Shown one piece after another: positions 30,038-35,490 of a DNA stretch of 64,000 nt; positions within the stretch are counted from its first letter, which is position 1; every line of letters begins with the position of its first letter. The notes under the pieces are model-generated. The model had not been told where the DNA came from. It did no database searches and was given only the letters and a program-made list of their open reading frames with translations. This DNA comes from a virus. Location of the stretch: the IMG/VR virus record IMGVR_UViG_3300032288_005212, positions 42,085-106,084 of that record; one strand, written 5' to 3'. The translations under genes and the position numbers were made by a program.

Positions 30038-31375
30038 GTGAATCTGGCTAGTATTCTTCTCAAGTCTGTAATCGCGAACAGCGATATAGACACTTGGGCG
30101 GAATGCCAGTATCATTACTTTCCATCCGAATATTCCGAGATTTGGAAGGTAATAGATAAATATGTGCAGACACATGGCGTTCTTCCCTCTTTTGACTCAA
30201 TCAATCTATCTCTTCGTGATGGTCTTCTTCGTGAGCGTTTCTTTTCGCTAGAAAAAGCCGAAGATGTAGATATTGATGGAAAAACACTTCTTGAGTATCT
30301 CAAGAACGAATACACACAAATAGAAATTATGTCGCAACTAGAAAAGTATCTGGAAGATACTATTGCAATCGAATCTGCGGCTGAGAATATTGAAGCTCTT
30401 CAGAACATTGTTTTGAGCGTTGAAGATAAGGTTGATCTGAAGGGTGCTAGTGAAAATATGAGAAAGATGGAACTCTTTGAACCAGAAGAGGATCTTAATC
30501 GTCATATTCCACTTGGTTTGAATTCTGATTATGATAGACTGCAGTCTTTTGCTCCTTCTGAGCTTATTTTGATTGGTGGTCGTCGTGGTGCTGGTAAATC
30601 TACTACTTGTGCAAACATTGCTGCAAATGCTTTTGCAAACGGTAATTCTGTTATGTACTTTACGATCGAGATGACAGCACGAAGCATTATGCAGCGTTGC
30701 TGTTCTGTTGCTACGGGTATTCCGCACACTGCTATTCGAAATAGAAATCTTTCTCTTGGTGAATGGCAGCTTGTAGCAGAGTGGTGGGCTACCAGATTTG
30801 AAGATGGTGAGAGGTCGTACAATAGTTATCTTTCTCATCGAGATTTCAGCAAGTTTCATAAAGAACTAACTCTAAAGCCACTTCGACAAAAACAGTTGGA
30901 TATTGTATATAATCCTTCACTTACTCTAGCGAATATTCGAACGGAGCTAGATAAAAAGATGAGTAAGCTAGAGCCTCGAGTTGTTATTGTAGACTATATC
31001 AACCAAGTAAAGCGCGGAGTAATTACTCGAAATAGAATGGGTCAGTATGACTGGACTGAGCAAATTGAGATTAGTAAGGCTTTAAAAAGTTATGCTCAAG
31101 ATTATAACGTAATTATGATTTCTCCATATCAAATTGATGCAACTGGAGAAGCTCGTTTTGCGAAGGGTATTCTTGATGCAGCAGACGCTGCATTTACTCT
31201 AGACACACATGATAAGGCAGATAACATCATTACATTTAATTGTGTGAAGATGAGAAATAGTGAAGAAGTATCTTTTACATCTACAATGGACTGGGTATCG
31301 TTGAAAATTGGCCCTTGTACTGGGGAGATCCCAAAAAAGGGTGAAGTCACAGAAGATGTTTATGAGGCTGTGTAA
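30038..31375 (+). CDS. Replicative DNA helicase, DnaB-type (445 aa)
   Basis: The first 150 residues are the helical N-terminal domain. GGRRGAGKST (about residues 180-189) is Walker A, VVIVDYINQV is Walker B, and the segments SPYQIDATGEARFAKG and ADAAFTLD match the later RecA-like motifs of DnaB family helicases, which move 5' to 3' on the lagging strand. The GTG start has GGGGGATGATAG upstream. It is followed immediately by the primase gene. Confidence 0.88.
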   Translation: MNLASILLKSVIANSDIDTWAECQYHYFPSEYSEIWKVIDKYVQTHGVLPSFDSINLSLRDGLLRERFFSLEKAEDVDIDGKTLLEYLKNEYTQIEIMSQLEKYLEDTIAIESAAENIEALQNIVLSVEDKVDLKGASENMRKMELFEPEEDLNRHIPLGLNSDYDRLQSFAPSELILIGGRRGAGKSTTCANIAANAFANGNSVMYFTIEMTARSIMQRCCSVATGIPHTAIRNRNLSLGEWQLVAEWWATRFEDGERSYNSYLSHRDFSKFHKELTLKPLRQKQLDIVYNPSLTLANIRTELDKKMSKLEPRVVIVDYINQVKRGVITRNRMGQYDWTEQIEISKALKSYAQDYNVIMISPYQIDATGEARFAKGILDAADAAFTLDTHDKADNIITFNCVKMRNSEEVSFTSTMDWVSLKIGPCTGEIPKKGEVTEDVYEAV

Positions 31376-32202
31376 TGAGCAGTGTAGAGCAAGTTCTTGA
31401 TGAAAAAGGTATTCCATACAGGCAGTCTGGAAAAGATTTGCTTATACGATGCCTAAATCCAGACCATGATGATAGTAACCCATCAATGCGAGTTGACCGA
31501 GTTCTTGGAATTTTTAATTGTTTTGCTTGTGGCCATAAAGGTAATCTTTTTAAGCACTATAAAGTAGAGGTTAGTGAGACTGGAATAAGACGAGAGAAGA
31601 TACGAAGAATAATGGATAATCTTCGTAGTTCTGGAGTAGGTCTATCAATGCCGGAAGGCTACCAACCATTTGAAAGAGATTGGAGAGGTATAAAAGCAGA
31701 TACTTATAAAAAGTTTTCAGCATTTTATCATATAGCTCCAAACTATTCTGGTCGTGTTAACTTTCCTATTCGTAGTCCAAGCGGTAGAATAGTTGCTTTT
31801 CAAGGCCGTGATGAGAGTAGCACACTTCAAAATAAATATATGTTTACTCCTCACGGAGCAAAGCTACCGCTCTACCCACTAGCAAAACCAATACAGGGAA
31901 GAGTTATTTTAGTAGAGGGTATATTCGATATGCTTAACCTACATGATAAGGGGCTTGATAATGCCGTTTGTTGTTTTGGAGTGAATAACTTCAATGAAGA
32001 TAAACTTACTATATTAAAAATTTCTGGCGTCTCTGGAATTGATATTATATTCGATGCCGATGACGCAGGAAAAGCCGGGGCGGAAAAGATAAAGAAAATA
32101 GCTGGAGAGTTTCCTTCAAGAGTAGTAAATTTAAAAGCTGGGGATCCTGGCTCTTTATCTGAAAAACAAGTAGCTGGATTAAGAAAAAGGCTATATGGTT
32201 GA
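31375..32202 (+). CDS. DNA primase, CHC2 and TOPRIM (275 aa)
   Basis: C26, H31, C49 and C52 form the CHC2 zinc motif. SGRIVAFQGRDE corresponds to the RNA-polymerase-fold core, VILVEGIFDMLNL is the TOPRIM Glu, and IIFDADDAGKAG is its DxD motif. It is shorter than bacterial DnaG (about 600 residues), lacking the helicase-interacting end, as in T4 gp61-like small primases. It starts overlapping the helicase stop (TAATGA). Confidence 0.88.
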   Translation: MSSVEQVLDEKGIPYRQSGKDLLIRCLNPDHDDSNPSMRVDRVLGIFNCFACGHKGNLFKHYKVEVSETGIRREKIRRIMDNLRSSGVGLSMPEGYQPFERDWRGIKADTYKKFSAFYHIAPNYSGRVNFPIRSPSGRIVAFQGRDESSTLQNKYMFTPHGAKLPLYPLAKPIQGRVILVEGIFDMLNLHDKGLDNAVCCFGVNNFNEDKLTILKISGVSGIDIIFDADDAGKAGAEKIKKIAGEFPSRVVNLKAGDPGSLSEKQVAGLRKRLYG

Positions 32203-32207
32203 TTTTT

Positions 32208-32292
32208 GCCCGTATGGCGGAATAGGTAGACGCAACGGACTTAAAATCCGTTTTCTTTGGAAGTGCCGGTTCGAGTCCGGCTACGGGTACCA
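32208..32292 (+). tRNA. tRNA-Leu (anticodon TAA)
   Basis: The acceptor is GCCCGTA/TACGGGT (G1-U72). The anticodon stem is ACGGA/TCCGT with loop CTTAAAA. There is a long variable arm, T arm with TTCGAGT, and encoded CCA. Confidence 0.93.
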
Positions 32293-32295
32293 ATT

Positions 32296-32463
32296 ATGAA
32301 TGAATGTGGAAAACAAGTAGTTGAGCGAGTTATTTATAACGAGCAAAAAGCATATAAAGTTACAGAAACAATTGGATCTTATGTAGGAAATGTACAAGTA
32401 ATTGTAACTCACTATACTCGCAGTCACCCAATATTTGATTATACGCTTGAAAATGTGATATGA
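32296..32463 (+). CDS. Small hypothetical protein (55 aa)
   Basis: The start is the ATG at 32296 (MNECGKQVVERVIYNEQ), just after the tRNA-Leu CCA. The frame extends upstream into the tRNA but that is fortuitous. The product is beta-rich, with ETIGSYVGNVQVIVTHYTRS. It overlaps the next gene by 4 bp. Confidence 0.5.
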   Translation: MNECGKQVVERVIYNEQKAYKVTETIGSYVGNVQVIVTHYTRSHPIFDYTLENVI

Positions 32464-32714
32464 AAACAATAAAGGATTTAGTACCAGAAATTGAAGATTC
32501 TCTATTAGAGAGATTTTATCCACATATTGCCAAAAATATTATAGATTTTTGGGGTACTACTTATTTTAATGACTATATGGATCGTTTATCCGTAGACGAT
32601 AGAGGTTCGAGAGAAGGATTTCCATTTAGTGTGCTAATGGAATTACAAAAAATACTAGAGGCACATACAAATAAGTTCCCTCATTATAAAAGAGTACATA
32701 CAGTATGGGTATAA
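32460..32714 (+). CDS. Small hypothetical protein (84 aa)
   Basis: MKTIKDLVPEIEDSLLERFYP followed by IIDFWGTTYFNDYMDRLSVDDRGSREGF. Charged and helical; conserved phage-type small protein with no known function. It overlaps the following small ORF by 10 bp. Confidence 0.55.
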   Translation: MKTIKDLVPEIEDSLLERFYPHIAKNIIDFWGTTYFNDYMDRLSVDDRGSREGFPFSVLMELQKILEAHTNKFPHYKRVHTVWV

Positions 32715-32881
32715 GAGAATCTACTATAGAACAAAGAGAGGAATCTTTTATAGTAAGACTATATGATAAAGTCTTAGTAAAAGTTATAGAAGTATATTCT
32801 ATTCATGAAGCTCAATTTATTAGTAGATGCTGGGACTCTGGTATGTTTACAAAAGACGAGTTTCGAGATTCGGGCCTTTAG
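32705..32881 (+). CDS. Small hypothetical protein (58 aa), stop inside tRNA-Met
   Basis: The ATG at 32705 overlaps the preceding gene. MGIRESTIEQREESFIVRLYD reads to a TAG at 32879-32881, which is the TA and G of the tRNA acceptor/D-arm junction. Good overlap at the start and a full-length frame support it, but nothing is recognisable in the product. Confidence 0.45.
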   Translation: MGIRESTIEQREESFIVRLYDKVLVKVIEVYSIHEAQFISRCWDSGMFTKDEFRDSGL

Positions 32882-32947
32882 CTTAATGGTCAAAGCAGCG
32901 ACCTCATAAGTCGTTGAGTGTAGGTTCAACTCCTACAAGGCCCACCA
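32872..32947 (+). tRNA. tRNA-Met or tRNA-Ile2 (anticodon CAT)
   Basis: The acceptor is GGGCCTT/AAGGCCC. The anticodon arm is GCGAC-CTCATAA-GTCGT, the T arm GTAGG-TTCAACT-CCTAC, and the discriminator A with CCA is encoded. Elongator Met or lysidine-modified Ile cannot be told apart here. Confidence 0.92.
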
Positions 32948-32952
32948 AGCAA

Positions 32953-33028
32953 GTTCCGATAGCTCAGGGGATAGAGCAGTAACCTTCTAAGTTACTGGTC
33001 GGGGGTTCAAATCCCTCTCGGAACGCCA
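32953..33028 (+). tRNA. tRNA-Arg (anticodon TCT)
   Basis: The acceptor is GTTCCGA/TCGGAAC. The anticodon arm is GTAAC-CTTCTAA-GTTAC, the T arm GGGGG-TTCAAAT-CCCTC, and CCA is encoded. Reads AGA codons, frequent in this AT-rich genome. Confidence 0.93.
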
Positions 33029-33116
33029 GGAAAGATGGCAGAGTGGTTGAATGCAACGGTCTTGAAAACCGTCGAAGAGAAATCTTCCGTGAGTTCGAAT
33101 CTCACTCTTTCCACCA
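33029..33116 (+). tRNA. tRNA-Ser (anticodon TGA)
   Basis: It starts one base after the tRNA-Arg CCA. The acceptor is GGAAAGA/TCTTTCC. The anticodon arm is ACGGT-CTTGAAA-ACCGT. A long variable arm is present and CCA is encoded. Confidence 0.93.
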
Positions 33117-33125
33117 AAATTTTTA

Positions 33126-33154
33126 TTGACATATTCACTTTAATGCAGTATAAT
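33126..33154 (+). promoter_or_regulatory. Perfect-consensus sigma70-type promoter
   Basis: TTGACA (33126-33131), 17 bp, TATAAT (33149-33154). The AbrB-like ATG is only 8 bp after the -10 box, so transcript leader length is minimal. Confidence 0.92.
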
Positions 33155-33161
33155 ACACTTT

Positions 33162-33329
33162 ATGAAAACAACACTAGAAGTATTTGAAATGGACGACGAT
33201 CTCTACCTTCAACTGCCAGATGAGTTTGTAAAAGAACTTGGATGGAACGAGGGTGATACCCTCGTCTGGACTGAAAACGATGATGGGTCTTTTACCCTCA
33301 GAAAAGAAGAGATTTATGCAGAAAATTGA
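33162..33329 (+). CDS. AbrB/MazE-like DNA-binding protein (55 aa)
   Basis: LYLQLPDEFVKELGWNEGDTLVW (within residues 14-36) is the swapped-hairpin AbrB-like pattern (L-x-x-LP-x-E-x-x-x-x-L-G-x-x-x-G-D-x-L), as in MazE-type antitoxins and transition-state regulators. The end is acidic. It has its own perfect promoter and is followed in overlap by a hydrophobic peptide ORF. It could autoregulate or bind a partner; no toxin homologue is seen. Confidence 0.7.
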   Translation: MKTTLEVFEMDDDLYLQLPDEFVKELGWNEGDTLVWTENDDGSFTLRKEEIYAEN

Positions 33330-33420
33330 TAAATACGTTAGTTGCGCTAGTAATTTTATAGAATTCAGTATAATAGTATCAATGATTGGCGTTTGTGTCG
33401 CATCAATACTATTTATGTAA
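33316..33420 (+). CDS. Hydrophobic peptide (34 aa) overlapping the AbrB-like gene
   Basis: MQKIDKYVSCASNFIEFSII then a Val/Ile/Leu stretch to ILFM makes one membrane-spanning helix. The start overlaps the end of the AbrB-like gene by 14 bp. A GAAGAGA site lies upstream. It may be a tiny membrane protein. The stop lies just before the tmRNA acceptor piece. Confidence 0.45.
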   Translation: MQKIDKYVSCASNFIEFSIIVSMIGVCVASILFM

Positions 33421-33424
33421 TTCG

Positions 33425-33760
33425 TTGATGTAGTGTGAGAGATTTTTGGACGGCGGTTCAATTCCGCCCACCTCCACCTAAGCACATTCGGCTCCAAATG
33501 CTTAGCCGGCGTTTTAGCGGGTTTCATGCTTGAGTTAGGCGCTCAACTGTTAACGGATGTGTTTAGTTGGGGGTGTTTAGGATTTGACAGGAATCAGCAG
33601 CACTGCGGAGAATCGGCAATGTGAAAGTCGTTAGGATTGGGATTACCCGGTCGAAGAAGCAAAAAAAAGTAAACGCAAACGATGACGTTTATTTTGAGGA
33701 TATTCGCCTAGCGGCGTAACATTCTCGGGGTTTTAGGTTATCCTGGCAACAGAAAACCTT
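33425..33760 (+). ncRNA. ssrA: Circularly permuted (two-piece) tmRNA
   Basis: tmRNA rescues stalled ribosomes. The 3' half comes first: T stem GGCGG (33452-33456), loop TTCAATT, CCGCC, then acceptor strand CACCTCC (33469-33475), A76 and CC. After an intervening segment of about 90 nt, the 5' half starts at 33569 with GGGGGTG, which pairs with CACCTCC, G3-U70 (alanine identity) included. TTTAGGATTTGACAGGAAT matches the tmRNA 5' consensus. The tag frame starts at GCA 33675: ANDDVYFEDIRLAA, stop TAA 33717-33719, with a CGCC/GGCG hairpin at its end. A terminator-like hairpin AGGTT/AACCT with a T run lies at 33735-33763. The 5' end of the primary transcript is not defined by the sequence. Confidence 0.9.
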
Positions 33761-33800
33761 TTTATTACAGCATCTACTGGTGCAGGCTTTAGGAGTATAT

Positions 33801-34148
33801 ATGAAACTCAAGGCTTTTATTTTAAGCAGTTTAATTGCTTTTAATGCTACTGCAGCAGATGCAGTTCTTAGTTGGACATATCCAACTACTTATGAAGATG
33901 GTACAGCTCTCCCAGTATCGGAAATAAGTACCGTTACTATTTATTACGGTTCTACCACAGGATCTTCTGCTTACAAAGTAACTGTAGCTCCTCCTGCAAC
34001 TACATACACTATAACTAACCTTGCAAAAGGTACTTGGTACTTTACTGCTACAGTAACTGCTACAAACGGTTTAGAGTCTGTAAGAAGTGTAGAAGTAAAC
34101 AAATCATTACTTGGCAGCTCAAAGCCAAAAGCCCCAACATTGCGTTAG
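33801..34148 (+). CDS. Exported fibronectin type III-like protein (115 aa)
   Basis: The start is the ATG at 33801 (MKLKAFILSSLIAFNATAADA), behind TAGGAG. The first 20 residues are a signal peptide ending at ATAADA. The rest, VLSWTYPTTYEDGTALPVSE, VTIYYG, and TITNLAKGTWYFTATVTATNGLES, is a fibronectin type III domain. It would be exported and may decorate the virion or be shed; a superinfection role is only a possibility. It directly follows the tmRNA. Confidence 0.7.
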   Translation: MKLKAFILSSLIAFNATAADAVLSWTYPTTYEDGTALPVSEISTVTIYYGSTTGSSAYKVTVAPPATTYTITNLAKGTWYFTATVTATNGLESVRSVEVNKSLLGSSKPKAPTLR

Positions 34149-34159
34149 AGTACTAAAAA

Positions 34160-34531
34160 ATGACACTTGTACACAAACACCTAATTATTCGAGCAGAGGT
34201 TGACCGTGCCCCAAATAATCGTATTTGGGCCGAGGAGTGGCTGAAGCAACTTGTAGAAAAAATTGGCATGAAAGTTTGCGCGGGCCCAATCTCAGAATAT
34301 GTAGATATGCCTGGAAATCGTGGACTAACTGCTGTTGTTATTATTGAAACATCCCACATCGCCCTTCATTGCTGGGATGAGCCTACACCAAATCTTCTTC
34401 AGTTTGACGTTTATTCCTGTGGAGAGTTTGATGTAGCCGAGATTCTAAGAGAGCTAGAACAGTTCGGTCTACTAAAAGTAGAATATAAGTTTCTCGATAG
34501 AGAACATGGGTTAACAGAAATTGCAATTTAA
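34160..34531 (+). CDS. S-adenosylmethionine decarboxylase-like protein (SpeD family, 123 aa)
   Basis: GLTAVVIIETSHIALHCWDE followed by FDVYSCGEF matches the SpeD core (ESHISIHTWPE and DxFTCG). S65 is the would-be pyruvoyl residue, H70 and C87 the catalytic residues. But the residue before S65 is Thr, where typical enzymes have Glu, so the self-cleavage or substrate choice may differ. SpeD makes decarboxylated AdoMet for spermidine. Related proteins have become ornithine or arginine decarboxylases. Length is normal for class 1b proenzymes. Neighbour on both sides within 15 bp. Confidence 0.78.
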   Translation: MTLVHKHLIIRAEVDRAPNNRIWAEEWLKQLVEKIGMKVCAGPISEYVDMPGNRGLTAVVIIETSHIALHCWDEPTPNLLQFDVYSCGEFDVAEILRELEQFGLLKVEYKFLDREHGLTEIAI

Positions 34532-34943
34532 TCACTCTGAAGAAAGAGACGATCTAAGTAAGCCAAATTTATTGCCTTACGGCATTACGCCGTCTGCTCC
34601 AGCAATAATTCTTCCAGACGTTGAACTCTTCAAAAGAAATAAATCGCAAACAGTAAAAAATCACTTTCAAACAAAGTTTGAAGAAATTAAAGCCGAGTAC
34701 CAAAAATTGCTTGACCAAGTATGTATAAATGACTTATTATATAAGTCTAGATACAGTTTTACACCATTAGTTGGTAAAACATACTATCTATATAGGGTAG
34801 CAGAAGAAGACTATATTTTGAGCCTTATCGAACCAGAAAGGTGGAATAAATATGAGTTTATTGGAGCTTTTAGACTTTCATCAAATGATGTTTGGGTGCA
34901 GGAAACATATGAATATAGCAGTGTCAGTAGCACAGGACTATAA
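34521..34943 (+). CDS. DUF2452-like protein (140 aa), TTG start
   Basis: TTG at 34521 overlaps the previous stop. NHFQTKFEEIKAEYQKLLDQV, LYKSRYSFTPLVGKTYYLY and LSLIEPERW plus EFIGAFRLSSNDVW match the DUF2452 family found in bacteria and phages. No function has been assigned as far as I know. No ATG exists near the N-terminus, so the TTG start is inferred from length and overlap. Confidence 0.65.
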   Translation: MQFNHSEERDDLSKPNLLPYGITPSAPAIILPDVELFKRNKSQTVKNHFQTKFEEIKAEYQKLLDQVCINDLLYKSRYSFTPLVGKTYYLYRVAEEDYILSLIEPERWNKYEFIGAFRLSSNDVWVQETYEYSSVSSTGL

Positions 34944-35247
34944 AGACTGGGAAACTTTTCAATCTGTAATGGATTCTTTTTTAGAACTTCACGATATGGA
35001 TTTTTTAGTTACAGCAAAACCTCACCAGCTTATCTCTCTTTACTGTAAAATTGATATTGTACCATGCTATGTCAACTCTCTCCGTGAACGAGATAAGTAC
35101 GACATGGGTCTGGTATTCTCAACGGCAAAATCGCCTATGAGTGATGAGTGCGAAGTAATGTGCTATGGACACAAGCCGTATTACATATATCATACGGATA
35201 AAGATGAATTTAGTTATATCCACCTTCAAAGTCCCGGAACGACTTAA
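34909..35247 (+). CDS. Hypothetical protein (112 aa)
   Basis: The start is the ATG at 34909 (MNIAVSVAQDYKDWETF), with CAGGAA upstream. An ATG at 34852 in the same frame lies within the DUF2452-like gene. TAKPHQLISLYCKIDIVPCYV and MGLVFSTAKSPMSDECEVMCYGHKPYYIY suggest a mixed alpha/beta fold. No family is recognised. Confidence 0.55.
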   Translation: MNIAVSVAQDYKDWETFQSVMDSFLELHDMDFLVTAKPHQLISLYCKIDIVPCYVNSLRERDKYDMGLVFSTAKSPMSDECEVMCYGHKPYYIYHTDKDEFSYIHLQSPGTT

Positions 35248-35268
35248 ATCTTGCCCTGGTCGGAGTGA

Positions 35269-35463
35269 ATGATTTATCCTAATTATGAGCGTTGTTGCCA
35301 AAGATGCAAAAACTGGTTTACTTCCCATGAAACCAGTACGCTTACAACAATTTGTATAGAATGTGAACTGGGATTAGCACAGCCTGGTAGTGCGTCTGCT
35401 TTGGGTGCAGAAGGTCGTGTGTTCGAGTCACACATCCCAGACCAAATTAAAGTGCCAATCTGA
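35269..35463 (+). CDS. Zinc-ribbon-like ORF reading into tRNA-Pro
   Basis: MIYPNYERCCQRCKNWF has C9, C10 and C13, and a later CIECE (C29, C32), a treble-clef-like Cys arrangement. From residue 34 on, the frame runs through the tRNA gene and its last residues are tRNA sequence (LAQPGSASALGAEGRVFESH). The real protein may end inside the tRNA region or be translated through it. It is uncertain. Confidence 0.4.
   Translation: MIYPNYERCCQRCKNWFTSHETSTLTTICIECELGLAQPGSASALGAEGRVFESHIPDQIKVPI
35368..35444 (+). tRNA. tRNA-Pro (anticodon TGG)
   Basis: The acceptor is CTGGGAT/ATCCCAG. The anticodon arm is TCTGC-TTTGGGT-GCAGA, the T arm GTGTG-TTCGAGT-CACAC, and the discriminator A with CCA is encoded. 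It lies within the reading frame of the preceding ORF. Confidence 0.92.
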
Positions 35464-35490
35464 GATTAAATTCTCTACTTTGAGGTTATT

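Noticed and set aside
30338-30859. 173-codon open frame on the minus strand
   Set aside because: It lies opposite the DnaB-type helicase and has no recognisable features.
33369-33374. TATAAT upstream of the tmRNA as its own promoter
   Set aside because: No -35 box lies at 16-18 bp; the nearest TTGCGC is 21 bp away. Readthrough from the 33126 promoter explains expression better.
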